Under the pieces are notes generated by a model. It ran no database searches and had not been told where the DNA came from. It worked only from the letters and a program-made list of their open reading frames with translations. Shown one piece after another: positions 17,091-26,497 of a stretch of DNA of 64,000 nucleotides (within the stretch, counting starts at the first letter, position 1; each line of letters begins with the position of its first letter). The position numbers were made by a program, and so were the translations under genes. This DNA is from JBDKVA01 sp039679375 (lineage in GTDB: Bacteria > Bacillota > Clostridia > Acetivibrionales > DTU013), in the NCBI GenBank assembly GCA_039679375.1, contig JBDKVA010000107.1, positions 8,892 to 72,891 of the forward strand. The letters are read 5' to 3'.

Positions 17091-17123
17091 AAAATTCCCG
17101 GTTGAATTTCAGCCGGGTTTTAT
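17091..17123 (-). terminator. Terminator of the GRE operon
   Basis: The stem CCCGG/CCGGG (17097-17117) has A/T extensions. On the minus strand it is followed by AATTTTGTTTTT. It lies 60 bp beyond the stop of the last operon gene. Confidence 0.75.
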
Positions 17124-17179
17124 TATTTTATAGCATATTCTCAAGTCTCTCCTTATATTGCATAATATTACAAAGGTCT

Positions 17180-17806
17180 TTAAAATCCCATCGTCTTCAG
17201 CCATGTCCTCGCAATTAGAGCATGTCCTGCCGCTGTGGGGTGAATCCCGTCCGCGCTCCAGAATTCGGGAGAACGTTTTTGAGCGGCTTGCGAAAATACA
17301 CTGTCTAATGGAACAAGCAAGGTATTGAATTCCTTCGCCAGCTTTCTGACAACTTTAATTTTAGGATCCAGGTCTTCTCTCCATGATGCTTTTTCAGCAG
17401 TGACATGTAAAAGGAACGGTTCGCACAGTATAATTTTTGCATCAAGATTTTGTTTCAATTCAGTCAACAGTTTTCTGTACCGTTCTTCAAATTCTTCCGC
17501 TGATGTGGGATCATTTCTGTCATATCTTCTCCAGCAGTCGTTGACGCCGATCAGGATTGAAACCCATGTTGGCTTTAAATCAATAAAATCATTCTCCAGC
17601 CGGATCAGCAGGTCTTTCACTCTGTTTCCGCTAATCCCCCTATTCAGGAAGACAGCATGATCTTCAATAAATCTGGAAGAATACCAGGCTCTTATCATCA
17701 TCGGATAGCCATTTCCAAGAAGGCTGTCATCTTCGCGGCTTCGACCTGCATCCGTAATACTGTCGCCCTGGAATAAAACAATATCATTTGATTTAAATAC
17801 GCTCAT
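17180..17806 (-). CDS. SGNH/GDSL hydrolase
   Basis: The 208-residue SGNH hydrolase has block I QGDSITDAG with nucleophile S16, the oxyanion Gly in NRGISGNR, block III GVNDCW, and block V DGIHPTAAGH with D186 and H189. Relatives deacetylate acylated sugars and xylan oligomers. No signal peptide is seen, so it would act on imported substrate in the cytoplasm. It is the last gene of the operon, with start 5 bp after the previous stop and its Shine-Dalgarno GGAG inside the upstream gene. Confidence 0.88.
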   Translation of the reverse strand: MSVFKSNDIVLFQGDSITDAGRSREDDSLLGNGYPMMIRAWYSSRFIEDHAVFLNRGISGNRVKDLLIRLENDFIDLKPTWVSILIGVNDCWRRYDRNDPTSAEEFEERYRKLLTELKQNLDAKIILCEPFLLHVTAEKASWREDLDPKIKVVRKLAKEFNTLLVPLDSVFSQAAQKRSPEFWSADGIHPTAAGHALIARTWLKTMGF

Positions 17807-17810
17807 TTAT

Positions 17811-19700
17811 TTACTCCATTTCTTTAATATCAATCCAACCTTCGCCGTTTTTAGCGCTTCTATACATAGCGTCCAGTACAAAACGGGAATTCCTTCCAGG
17901 CCTGTAGTCCAGGATCAGTGGCTCTCCGGTCCGTATACTGCAGGCAAAATTGTCACTTGCCTGCCTCCACAGGTTTGGCATGGGATAAGGTGCTTCTTCG
18001 CTCCATTTTCCGTTGGACCACCAATAAATATGACTGCCTTCCGGCCCTCCGGAGCAAAAAAGATATGCTCCTTTTGTCCCATGCATTTCAATACGCGTAT
18101 ACCAGGAAGAGGCCGGGTAGGATGTAGTGGAAGATATCCGGGCAATACATCCGTTGTCATATTCCCACTGCGCTATGCCTATGTCTTCAGCTTCAATATT
18201 ATGTGTTTGTGTCGCAATAGATGCTTTTACTCTATTAGGCATCCCCAGTACAGTAATCAACCGGTCAATCTCATGGATACCCTGATTACTGAATGCCCCT
18301 CCTCCGTCGTATTTCCATGTACCCCGCCAGGAGTCGTTCTCCTTGTAATATTCTTCGCTTCTGAAAATATTCAGATTAACATTTGCATAAAGTATGCGCC
18401 CGAACCATCCTTCTCTGACCGCTTTCTCAAGCTCTGTAAGCGGGCCGCGGAAATGCAGGTCAAAGTCCATTCCAAGCAGGAGTCCCTTTTCCTTTGCCAA
18501 TGCTATAGCGCGGTCACAGTTTTCTGTGTTTGCATCCATCGGCTTTGTAAGCAAAACATGCTTTCCTGCACGCAGGCATTCTTCAGCGATAGAACAGTGC
18601 AAGCCTGTAGGTGTAACAATATACATCGCTTCAACCCCCGGATTATTTAAAAACACATTTATATCGTCGCTGTAAGGCACATTATACTGCTCTCCGACTT
18701 CTTTCGCCCGGGCAAGGTTGATGTCACACACTCCCATTAGTTTTATGCCGGAAGTCTCGGTAATCTGCCGAACACGGAGCTTGCCCATTCCAAGGCCGAC
18801 AACTGTCATGCGGACAGGATCGTCCTCATACGGACGCTTAAAAGCCTTCTTTACCTCCAATGCCGAATGCAAATCAGCCGGGGCTGCCGATGGCCAGACC
18901 TTCCTGATATAATCAATACACCTATGTGTTGCGTCTTCATGTGTCAAAGGGCTTGTTGCAGGATTATGTGTCTCTATCGAGACAGGCATATTTTTTCCGG
19001 TTGCAGATATGCCGCTAAGTACTCTGTCCCATGGTACCTTTTTACAGTCTATCTCCGGTAATACACCACGTGCTTTAACATGAACCATATTTGCGTATTT
19101 AAGGCATTTTGTAAAGTATTCAACGCAATCGCCCTGTGCTTCGGGAAGAATTTCGAAATTATTGGATACATCCCAGGCAAGTCCCCACTCCGGTACATTT
19201 AACGCTTCCAGCAGGGCTATTACTTCATCAGGTGTCTGCCCGCAATTTTCAAAGCCTAAAATAAGACCGGCTTCCTTTGCTCTTCTGGCAAACGGGTAGA
19301 ACATCTCCAAAACTCCTGACATCTCATCAGGCCTTACGCAAAGTTGTCCAAACAATGCTTCATCAGGCGTGTGCTGCCAATAGTTAAAGGATCGGACCAA
19401 ACGGCAGTCTAGTATATCCGCTGCGCGGATTATGCCCTCAAGCTTTTCAAGCTCCTTTGCCTGCTGCTCACTGTCCGGCAAATTCAATTTGCAGAAAGAT
19501 GTCTGCAATACGCCTGTTTTCAGTCCCAATTTATCCAATAGTGCTTTCAGTTCTTTTAACTCTTCGGCTGTCTGCTTCTCTATGCCCTTGCCGTTGATAC
19601 GCGAACGGAAATCCACATGCGTCATACCCCATGAACCGTAAATAGGCAACGCTTCTTTTACATCCTTGTAGATCTCATCAGAAAATACAGATAAAAACAT
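17811..19700 (-). CDS. Sugar epimerase/isomerase-Gfo/Idh dehydrogenase fusion
   Basis: The 629-residue two-domain protein begins with a xylose-isomerase-like TIM barrel (residues 1-270). Its metal ligands are in place: E151 (GFEN), D177 (WDVSN), H207 (VHVKA), E243 (IETH). Residues 297-629 are a Gfo/Idh/MocA NAD(P) dehydrogenase with GLGMGK at 302-307, the catalytic-Lys motif as TKP (K386) instead of EKP, and GIH with H476. In E. coli, separate proteins of these types (YcjR, YcjS) make and epimerise 3-keto-glycosides. A fused version of that chemistry is the best guess. Its ATG overlaps the upstream stop by 1 nt (TAATG). Confidence 0.87.
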   Translation of the reverse strand: MFLSVFSDEIYKDVKEALPIYGSWGMTHVDFRSRINGKGIEKQTAEELKELKALLDKLGLKTGVLQTSFCKLNLPDSEQQAKELEKLEGIIRAADILDCRLVRSFNYWQHTPDEALFGQLCVRPDEMSGVLEMFYPFARRAKEAGLILGFENCGQTPDEVIALLEALNVPEWGLAWDVSNNFEILPEAQGDCVEYFTKCLKYANMVHVKARGVLPEIDCKKVPWDRVLSGISATGKNMPVSIETHNPATSPLTHEDATHRCIDYIRKVWPSAAPADLHSALEVKKAFKRPYEDDPVRMTVVGLGMGKLRVRQITETSGIKLMGVCDINLARAKEVGEQYNVPYSDDINVFLNNPGVEAMYIVTPTGLHCSIAEECLRAGKHVLLTKPMDANTENCDRAIALAKEKGLLLGMDFDLHFRGPLTELEKAVREGWFGRILYANVNLNIFRSEEYYKENDSWRGTWKYDGGGAFSNQGIHEIDRLITVLGMPNRVKASIATQTHNIEAEDIGIAQWEYDNGCIARISSTTSYPASSWYTRIEMHGTKGAYLFCSGGPEGSHIYWWSNGKWSEEAPYPMPNLWRQASDNFACSIRTGEPLILDYRPGRNSRFVLDAMYRSAKNGEGWIDIKEME

Positions 19701-20914
19701 TACTTCTCCTCCTCATAGTGTATCATTATGCCTTTACATTTCAGCTTTTCCTGCAGCGAAACCATATCAACCGCTTTGGTGCTGCATGATTTTACCGCAC
19801 AAATGGCGGCAGCAGTTCCGGCAGCTTGTCCTGTAAGTGCTGCAACAGGTATTACACGCGTTATTTCCCATCCGTCACCGCTTGCTGAAACTATACGGCC
19901 TGCTGCAAGCAAATTATCAAACTTTGCATTATAGAGGCACCTGAAAGGTATTTCGTACCAATCTCCGGGTTTTCTGAAATCGCCTGCAGTACCAATGGAA
20001 TCGCAGGGGCTTTTAAATACATCGTTACCCGTCAGCTCATACTCGCCGCAAATATGGCGTGTAGTTCTTAACTGTGCCATGTTAGGTAGAGAAATAATAT
20101 CTGATGCAAACTTGTTATTGTTCTTCAATTTATTAAACAGCATCTGGCGTCCTGTCAGAACGTATTCTGTCACTTCTTCTCCAGTAAGTCCTGTAAAGAG
20201 CTTCATGCCTTCCGGATGACCTTTACCATAGAGATTTGAACCGACAGTTTCCCATTTCCGGAGGTTAAGTATATTATTATTTTTTACTGCTTTATCTGCA
20301 AGTTCAACTGTTGTTGCATGACTTATAAAGGTCAGATAATTTTTTCCTTCCATGCATGGAGCTCCCGCACGATCAAATACATCCGCATCACCCGTGCAAT
20401 CAATTACAACTTTCGCCTGATAAAATTCACGGCCTTCTTTGTTTTCCACAATCAGACCATAACAGTGGTTATCTTCCATTATAGGACAGGTAACCAGTGT
20501 ATCAAATAAAAGATTTACTTTGTTCTTTATAAGAATGTCATCCAGCACCATTGCAAACATACTGGGGGAAAAGTGGGTTGCATACCGACTGCCGGTGGGC
20601 TGCCGGGGCTGGCCGTCACGCCATTCCTCCGGCAGATCATCGGGGCCGTATTCTATCGCAAGTTTAAGGAGTTCTTCCGGTATCCCTCCGATAATTTTCT
20701 TTCCCCGCCCATTGCAAAGAGGTTCATACCAGCTGATCAGCCCAATGGTTCCCAGGCCGCCCAGCATGACGCTTTTTTCGATCAGCAGTGTATCGGCGCC
20801 CTCACGTGCAGCCGCCAGTGCGGCAGCAACTCCGGCAACGCCCCCGCCGGCAACAATTACATCATATTTTCCCTTGTCAAATATACACCGTCTGTCCTCT
20901 ACAATACGCGTCAT
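19700..20914 (-). CDS. FAD-dependent oxidoreductase (PF12831-like)
   Basis: The 404-residue flavoprotein has an N-terminal dinucleotide-binding fold VIVAGGGVAGVAAALAA (GxGxxG at 23-28), GGLGTIGLISW, VVIDCTGDADVF and a C-terminal FAD-contact segment LLAAGRIVSASGDGWEITR. It fits the FAD_oxidored family found beside sugar catabolic genes and should oxidise an imported substrate or intermediate. Cofactor is clear, substrate is not. Start by GGGGGACACAGT. It is tightly coupled to the fusion gene downstream. Confidence 0.86.
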   Translation of the reverse strand: MTRIVEDRRCIFDKGKYDVIVAGGGVAGVAAALAAAREGADTLLIEKSVMLGGLGTIGLISWYEPLCNGRGKKIIGGIPEELLKLAIEYGPDDLPEEWRDGQPRQPTGSRYATHFSPSMFAMVLDDILIKNKVNLLFDTLVTCPIMEDNHCYGLIVENKEGREFYQAKVVIDCTGDADVFDRAGAPCMEGKNYLTFISHATTVELADKAVKNNNILNLRKWETVGSNLYGKGHPEGMKLFTGLTGEEVTEYVLTGRQMLFNKLKNNNKFASDIISLPNMAQLRTTRHICGEYELTGNDVFKSPCDSIGTAGDFRKPGDWYEIPFRCLYNAKFDNLLAAGRIVSASGDGWEITRVIPVAALTGQAAGTAAAICAVKSCSTKAVDMVSLQEKLKCKGIMIHYEEEK

Positions 20915-20975
20915 ACTGTGTCCCCCAAATCAAATAATAGCATTCATAAAATACTGCAACCTATAAACAAACCTA

Positions 20976-22565
20976 TTATGGCTCTAAAAATGTATAGCTT
21001 TTACCGTATTTCTGGTTGTATACCTTTAATAAAGACTGTCTGACTTTTTCTCCTCCGACAGACTTCCATTTATCAACATACTTACTCCAGTTATCAAAAG
21101 ATTCCTCGCCCAGGATAAATTTCATTCTCATTTCTTCTTCATATTTTGTTACATCAGCAGCGAATTCATTTTTTTCATCTGTCCTCAAGCCAACAAAAAG
21201 ATCACTGATTAAAGGACTAAAAGTTGCTTTTTCATATCCGTTCTTCTGTGCATTTGTAAATGTAGTATCACCAATAAACCTTTCACTATATAGGTCTTCT
21301 CGATTGAACATCATATATACAGAGATATTTGTATTATTAATTTCAGCACCCTTTACATCTTTTCCGACCATACTTCCTATATAAGTTACTTTATCCCCGG
21401 TCATTTGCCAATGAAGGTCCTTAACGCCATAATTAGTGGTTCTCCAGCCATTATCGCTCAACATGTAGTCAAGTAACTTCAAAGCAGCTTCCGTTACCTC
21501 TGAATCCTTATGTATTGCTAAAACTTTTTCAAGGTAATCCTGTGCATTCATACCGCTTTTTCCTTCAGGCCCCACCGGAGGTTCCAAAATAGTAAACTTT
21601 GCATTGGGATTTTGTTCATTCACTTTATATTGATTATACAGGACATACTCCTGAGACCACCATGCAGTAAAAGCTCCCACCGAATTACTGATACATTTCT
21701 GCGCAAGCTTTTCCGTTTTAAGTATAAAAGATTCCTGATCCATATACCCATTAGCATATAGTTTATTTATATACTGAAGGGACTTTTTATAATTTTCGGA
21801 TATGGAATTAGTGGATACTTTTTCACCTTCCAAGGTATACATGCCGGGTTGAACTCCAAATGCCCCGTAAAAAGGCTGAAGATTTACAAATGTGTAACCT
21901 ACCGTATCGTCTTTCTTGTTCCCATCGGGATCTTGCTTAGTAAATGCCTCCATTACATTATAAAATTCATCCAGAGTTGCAGGTACTTTCAGTCCCAGCT
22001 TGTCAAGCCAGTCTTGTCTGATCCAAAGGCAGTATTTGCCCTCCGTATTGACCTTGGGAACTCCAAGCACTTTATTATCTGCCTTCACCCGTTCCCATGC
22101 TTTTTCAGGCAGGTACTTTATCAGATTCGGATAATCTTTATACTGGCCGCTGATATCCTTAAATGCTCCCTGTGCAGCATATGTGTCATATACTAATGGA
22201 GTAAGTGTCATCACATCCATCTTTTCACCGGAAGAATAGAGAAGAGTAAATTTTTGTTCCCAACTATCATTTGTAGTTAAAAGAAGCTCACATTCCACCC
22301 CTGTATCCTTCTTAATCTGTTCCTTAATTAAATCCGTATTCGCATCCTCTTTACGGGTGCCAGGCATAAATACCTTGACCTTAACCGGCTCACTCTGTGC
22401 AGTCTTGTCAACTGTGCCCGGCTGCGCCGTCTGCACCTCATTTGCTGCTGCACTTGACTGTTCCGGCTGCGACTCGGTTGTTTTACCGGTGTCTTTTGCC
22501 GAACATCCGAATAGTAAACCAAAACACAGAATAACTACGATCAGTGTACTCAACATTTTTTTCAT
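20976..22565 (-). CDS. ABC sugar-binding lipoprotein (LplA/YtcQ type)
   Basis: The 529-residue extracellular solute-binding protein starts with a lipoprotein signal (KKMLSTLIVVILCFGLLFGC) whose lipidated Cys is C21, followed by a Ser/Thr/Gln-rich linker. The rest fits the large CUT1 binding proteins: VFMPGTRKEDANTDLI, GVPKVNTEGKYCLWIRQDWLD, and a Trp/Tyr-rich ligand cleft. The partners are the two permeases upstream. Ligands of this class are usually oligosaccharides. Start by AGGAGGAAAAAG. Confidence 0.93.
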   Translation of the reverse strand: MKKMLSTLIVVILCFGLLFGCSAKDTGKTTESQPEQSSAAANEVQTAQPGTVDKTAQSEPVKVKVFMPGTRKEDANTDLIKEQIKKDTGVECELLLTTNDSWEQKFTLLYSSGEKMDVMTLTPLVYDTYAAQGAFKDISGQYKDYPNLIKYLPEKAWERVKADNKVLGVPKVNTEGKYCLWIRQDWLDKLGLKVPATLDEFYNVMEAFTKQDPDGNKKDDTVGYTFVNLQPFYGAFGVQPGMYTLEGEKVSTNSISENYKKSLQYINKLYANGYMDQESFILKTEKLAQKCISNSVGAFTAWWSQEYVLYNQYKVNEQNPNAKFTILEPPVGPEGKSGMNAQDYLEKVLAIHKDSEVTEAALKLLDYMLSDNGWRTTNYGVKDLHWQMTGDKVTYIGSMVGKDVKGAEINNTNISVYMMFNREDLYSERFIGDTTFTNAQKNGYEKATFSPLISDLFVGLRTDEKNEFAADVTKYEEEMRMKFILGEESFDNWSKYVDKWKSVGGEKVRQSLLKVYNQKYGKSYTFLEP

Positions 22566-22601
22566 GGTTCTTTTTCCTCCTGATTTACTTTATTTATACA
22601 A

Positions 22602-22617
22602 AACCGGACGACCGGTT
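22602..22617. repeat. Intercistronic stem-loop, permease-SBP gap
   Basis: AACCGG and CCGGTT form a perfect 6-bp stem with loop ACGA. It is in the 109-bp gap before the solute-binding protein gene. Such stems often set the unequal expression of binding protein and permeases; here that is inference. Confidence 0.5.
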
Positions 22618-22674
22618 CGTACCAAATTAACTAATTGCCATTCGTGCGACAGAATAATGGTCGGATTCAAATAA

Positions 22675-23547
22675 TCAGCCTTTCAGGGAACCTACCATTA
22701 ATCCTTTGACAAAATATCTTTGCAGGAATGGGTAGACACAAAGTATTGGCAATATGGTAACAATCACTAAAGCCATTTTTACATTTTCTGTAGGGACATT
22801 TAATTCGTCCTCGAACATAAAATATTCGGTTTTTCCCTGTATAAGCACCTCCCTCAGGACTACCTGGAGAGGCCAGTAATCTGAATTTGTCAGGTAAATT
22901 ATGGCATTAAAGTATGAATTCCAGTACGATACCGCATAGAATAATGAAATGGTTGCTATAACCGGCAGTGCCAATGGTAAAATTATGGATATAAGTATTT
23001 GGATTTGTGATGCTCCGTCAATGTTGGCAGATTCCTCCATACTTGACGGAATAGTCATGAAAAAATTACGCATTACAATCATGTTGTAAGCAGAAATACA
23101 GCCAGGAATGATAAGCACCCATAAGGTATTGCCAAAACCAACCGCCTTAACCGTAAGATATGTAGGGATTAAGCCACCATTAAACATCATGGTTATAATA
23201 ACAAATAAAGTTAAATAGTTTCTACCCGGCAAATATTTCTTCGACAGGACATATGCCCCAAGAACTGTTAATGTCATACTTATTATTGTGCCGGCTATTG
23301 TAATGAATATTGTGTTTTTGTACGCCCCCGGTATCATTGGATTTTTAAAAACAACAGAATATGCTCCGATATTAAACCCCTCAGGCCACAAAAGAAACTT
23401 GCCGCTAACTACACTTCCTATAGATGACAGCGAACCGATCAGGATATAATAGAAAGGGTAAAGAGTAACAAACGCTATAAATAACATAAATCCATAATTC
23501 AGCACATCAAACGTGATATCTCCCACACCTTTCCTGCACTTAATCAT
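22675..23547 (-). CDS. ABC sugar permease (LplC/YtcP type)
   Basis: This 290-residue inner permease has about six membrane segments, with FMLFIAFVTLYPFYYILIGS first. The EAA loop is EESANIDGASQIQILISIIL, where the shared ATPase docks. It is a CUT1 subunit of the LplC/YtcP type. Its ATG directly follows the TAA of the upstream permease. No ATPase gene lies in the cluster, so a shared MsmX-type ATPase elsewhere is expected. Confidence 0.94.
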   Translation of the reverse strand: MIKCRKGVGDITFDVLNYGFMLFIAFVTLYPFYYILIGSLSSIGSVVSGKFLLWPEGFNIGAYSVVFKNPMIPGAYKNTIFITIAGTIISMTLTVLGAYVLSKKYLPGRNYLTLFVIITMMFNGGLIPTYLTVKAVGFGNTLWVLIIPGCISAYNMIVMRNFFMTIPSSMEESANIDGASQIQILISIILPLALPVIATISLFYAVSYWNSYFNAIIYLTNSDYWPLQVVLREVLIQGKTEYFMFEDELNVPTENVKMALVIVTILPILCVYPFLQRYFVKGLMVGSLKG

Positions 23548-24504
23548 TTACCATATTCCCCCATCATCATTAATTTTCTTGCTCAGTTTATTTGTGGTAA
23601 TAACCAGCGCCAAACCAATTACAGATTCAAAAAGCCCTACTGCCGTACCAAAACCAAAGTTGTTCGGATTATACAATCCGACTCTGTAAATATAATAGCC
23701 TAAAGTCTCTCCTACCTCCAGCACCATAGGATTGAGCAGTATGAATATCTGTTCAAAGCTTACATTAAACAGATGGCCCACTCTGAGGATCAGCATGATT
23801 ACAATAATGTTCGATATTGACGGAAGAGTTATATAGATAATACGTTTTAGCCTGCTGGCACCATCAATATACGCGGCTTCATACATCTCACAGTCTACTC
23901 CTGCCAATGCTGCCAGGTATATAATGGCGTCCCACCCCATGTTTTTCCATATATCAGTTGCAACTACGACAGACCGGAAGTATGAGGAATCACCGAGAAA
24001 GTTTATTGCCTGCATGCCGAGAGATTTTAAAAATGTATTGACAACTCCGGATGTAGGTGAAAGCAGCATATAAAAAATTCCGCCTGCAACTGACCAGGAT
24101 ATAAAGTGCGGCAGGTAACTTACTGTTTGAACAACCTTCTTGAATTTTCTTTGCTGCACCTCGTTTAAAAAAATCGCAAAAACGACAGGCATGGGGAAAC
24201 CCCATATAAGCCTCTGCAAACTTATTATTACAGTATTTCTAAGGCTGCTTAAAAAAGCCGGTGAATTAAAGCATCTGAAAAAGTTGTCCAGGCCCACCCA
24301 CGGACTGTCAAATATTCCCGCAACAGGATTGTACTTTTTAAATGCAAGTATAATTCCTGCCATCGGCACATACTTAAATATGATAAACCAGATCGCTACA
24401 GGCAGAAAAATCAGGTACAATTCCCAGTAGCGTCTAATACTTAAAATTAAATTGTTTTTCTTTTTTGTTTTTAGTACCATATCGGTTTTCAAAACCATTT
24501 TCAT
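23548..24504 (-). CDS. ABC sugar permease (LplB/YteP type)
   Basis: This 318-residue permease starts MKMVLKTDMVLKTKKK behind TTGGAGGCTAATA; an in-frame ATG 22 codons earlier lacks a site. About six membrane segments are visible, the first being LYLIFLPVAIWFIIF. The EAA loop is YEAAYIDGASRLKRIIYITL. It pairs with the LplC-type permease. A TATAAT and the operator-like motif lie just upstream (24536-24596), so the transport genes have their own promoter within the operon. Confidence 0.94.
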   Translation of the reverse strand: MKMVLKTDMVLKTKKKNNLILSIRRYWELYLIFLPVAIWFIIFKYVPMAGIILAFKKYNPVAGIFDSPWVGLDNFFRCFNSPAFLSSLRNTVIISLQRLIWGFPMPVVFAIFLNEVQQRKFKKVVQTVSYLPHFISWSVAGGIFYMLLSPTSGVVNTFLKSLGMQAINFLGDSSYFRSVVVATDIWKNMGWDAIIYLAALAGVDCEMYEAAYIDGASRLKRIIYITLPSISNIIVIMLILRVGHLFNVSFEQIFILLNPMVLEVGETLGYYIYRVGLYNPNNFGFGTAVGLFESVIGLALVITTNKLSKKINDDGGIW

Positions 24505-24535
24505 TATTAGCCTCCAAAGGTACCCTGATAATATT

Positions 24536-24541
24536 ATTATA
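24536..24541 (-). promoter_or_regulatory. -10 box upstream of the ABC genes
   Basis: TATAAT reads on the minus strand, 31 nt downstream of the operator-like motif at 24573-24596 and about 32 bp before the permease ATG. No good -35 hexamer is present, as expected of an activator-dependent promoter. Confidence 0.6.
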
Positions 24542-24572
24542 AAGGTGTTATAATAGACAACCAACATCACAT

Positions 24573-24596
24573 TTTCTGTTTTAGTATCATAATTTC
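24573..24596 (-). promoter_or_regulatory. Operator-like motif, copy A
   Basis: This 24-bp sequence with core TAGTATCAT is identical at 22 of 24 positions to the motif at 29681-29704 and has the same 31-nt distance to a TATAAT. It overlaps the 3' end of the PMI-like gene. It is a probable binding site of the YesN-type regulator encoded at 31621. Confidence 0.65.
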
Positions 24597-25683
24597 AACA
24601 AGACGGCCCAAAACAGCGTATTGCGTTAATCGGCCTGTCCCCGCAGTTTTCGATCATGCATCTGTCCACTGCTGCCGGAATAAAAAACTGGTCGCCCTGT
24701 TCGGCGTTATACTTCACATTATTAGCTGAAAACGTACCGTTTCCTGAAAGCATATATAAGCCGGAAAATGTACCGTCTGTATGCAGCTCATAATTCCTGC
24801 GGATTTCCAGCTTCACCATCCTGAAACAGGGTGTTTCCCTGTATCCAACCAGTTCATATTCCTTGAAACCTGAAGATTTGCACGTCATGCGCAAGTCAAT
24901 ATGCCACTTTTTATATGTCTCCTCCTTGTCATATCCCGTATAATGAAAACATTCAAACATCTGTTCAAAGCCCAATCCCTGATGGCACATGAAATCTGAT
25001 ACCTGATATCCCGCAGGTGTAACACGTTCCGTTCGGATTGAATAATCCGTAGGCTCCTGGATTTCAACAAGCAAGCAGCCTGCCCCTATTGCATGGGGAA
25101 TGCCCCCGTGTATAAGGAAAGTATCCCCTTCCTTCACTTCAAACCGGTGAAGGCAGTCAAGCATACGTGGAATATCCTGCTTTTGAAAAATCCGTTTCCA
25201 TTCCTCACAGGTGATTCCCGGCTTAAAACCCATATAAATACATGGGTTTTCACCATTAATCTCTCTGCCGCCCAGTATATGCCAGCATTCTGTCTTACCA
25301 AATGCGGATTGGAACAATCTCCCCGACATTTCCTTATCAGGATGCACCTGAATTGTCAACCGTTCTGCCGAATCTATCAGCTTGACAAGCACACCGGTCT
25401 GCATTCCGTTTTTTATCACGTGTCTTTTGCCCAGCAACTCCGTACCATTAGTTTCTATCAGCTCTTTAAGAGTAATATCCGAGCTATCCAGAAAGCTCAA
25501 GCCTTCATGCCTATACTGCTCACGTCCGGTATTGCGGGCAGAAACAACTGACATTATCCATTCCTCAGGAAAATGCCCGTCGGATGTATCATAAATTCCA
25601 TGCAGCTCATCCAGCAGCTTCCCGCCTGTATAAGTCCTCCATGTGCGGGTAGGAAAGAGTTTTAGAGGCCGGTTCATTTCCAT
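24595..25683 (-). CDS. Class I phosphomannose isomerase-like protein
   Basis: The 362-residue cupin-type protein has the type I mannose-6-phosphate isomerase zinc site: QVHPDK with H114, TECW with E132, and GGIPHAIGAG with H197. The conserved EIQEPTDYSIR follows. The domain order and length match the short PMI of Firmicutes. In this operon it may isomerise an aldose/ketose phosphate produced from the imported sugar. A second ATG six bases on (25677) has the closer AAGGA and may be the true start. Confidence 0.85.
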   Translation of the reverse strand: MEMNRPLKLFPTRTWRTYTGGKLLDELHGIYDTSDGHFPEEWIMSVVSARNTGREQYRHEGLSFLDSSDITLKELIETNGTELLGKRHVIKNGMQTGVLVKLIDSAERLTIQVHPDKEMSGRLFQSAFGKTECWHILGGREINGENPCIYMGFKPGITCEEWKRIFQKQDIPRMLDCLHRFEVKEGDTFLIHGGIPHAIGAGCLLVEIQEPTDYSIRTERVTPAGYQVSDFMCHQGLGFEQMFECFHYTGYDKEETYKKWHIDLRMTCKSSGFKEYELVGYRETPCFRMVKLEIRRNYELHTDGTFSGLYMLSGNGTFSANNVKYNAEQGDQFFIPAAVDRCMIENCGDRPINAIRCFGPSC

Positions 25684-25701
25684 TCCTTTATGAACCTCCC
25701 G

Positions 25702-26478
25702 CTATTTCTTATTCTCTTTTTCAAAGCTGCGCATAAGTCCGGTTGCAATATGACTTGTATCAAGCCTGGCCATTGCAGTATCATCTACCATAAAGTCAAT
25801 CCACATATAGTGCATGTGTTTGCCTTCAATAACCTCAACGCCATGATCGGAGCCCAGAGGTATGTGCATAAGAACGTTCCCCGTCATATGTATATGTTCC
25901 CCGTCTATCAGCACGTCCATATCATTTTCCGGAAAGCTGAAGAAAAACTGATCCAGCATGGGATGGCCATGAGGTTTTACAAGATCATACCCGTAGGATT
26001 CAACCGAACCCATGCAAAATCGCGGAATATTACGCTGTTCAATCATAACGCGGCTGATAGTTTTTTCGCTTTTATTGCGGTCTCTATACTGCTTGGAATC
26101 GGCGTATGTCTGAATTAAAGGAAATTTTGTATTATAACCGGCCAATTCATGAATATCGTCCTCCAGTATCTTCCACTTAATCTCCAAAACCTGTATGTCC
26201 GTAACAGCATTTACTGCAAGGGACTTATCAGGCGCAGGGACAAACGATACACGTTCATCGTAGAAATACTCATTCCCTGAGGTGCAAAATAAGGCTTTCC
26301 CTTTGATCAAAATAAGTATGTGGAAATAACCGGTATCCGGAGCAAATTCAATTGAGCTTCCAACGACAGCCGTGTGATGGTATACGCTTGCCCCTTCAAC
26401 TTCTCCTGCACAAATTAAAACAGATTGATTTCGTTTTTTAGAAACATCAATTTCTTCCATTGCAACTTTACGTAACAT
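25702..26478 (-). CDS. Cupin-domain protein
   Basis: In the 258-residue all-beta protein I see two cupin-like halves. The first (residues 20-110) contains YFHILILIKGKALFCTSG; the second has a His cluster KPHGHPMLDQFFFSF and HGVEVIEGKHMHYMW. It resembles the sensor half of AraC regulators but has no DNA-binding domain. It could be a sugar-binding protein or an isomerase. ATG chosen for GAAGG 8 nt upstream. It lies between the GRE and the PMI-like gene. Confidence 0.65.
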   Translation of the reverse strand: MLRKVAMEEIDVSKKRNQSVLICAGEVEGASVYHHTAVVGSSIEFAPDTGYFHILILIKGKALFCTSGNEYFYDERVSFVPAPDKSLAVNAVTDIQVLEIKWKILEDDIHELAGYNTKFPLIQTYADSKQYRDRNKSEKTISRVMIEQRNIPRFCMGSVESYGYDLVKPHGHPMLDQFFFSFPENDMDVLIDGEHIHMTGNVLMHIPLGSDHGVEVIEGKHMHYMWIDFMVDDTAMARLDTSHIATGLMRSFEKENKK

Positions 26479-26497
26479 AAGCAAACCTTCTTTCTGT

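Noticed and set aside
17091..17123. Possible attachment site at the HAD fragment
   Set aside because: The hairpin is a plain terminator; no tRNA, integrase or repeated att core was found nearby.
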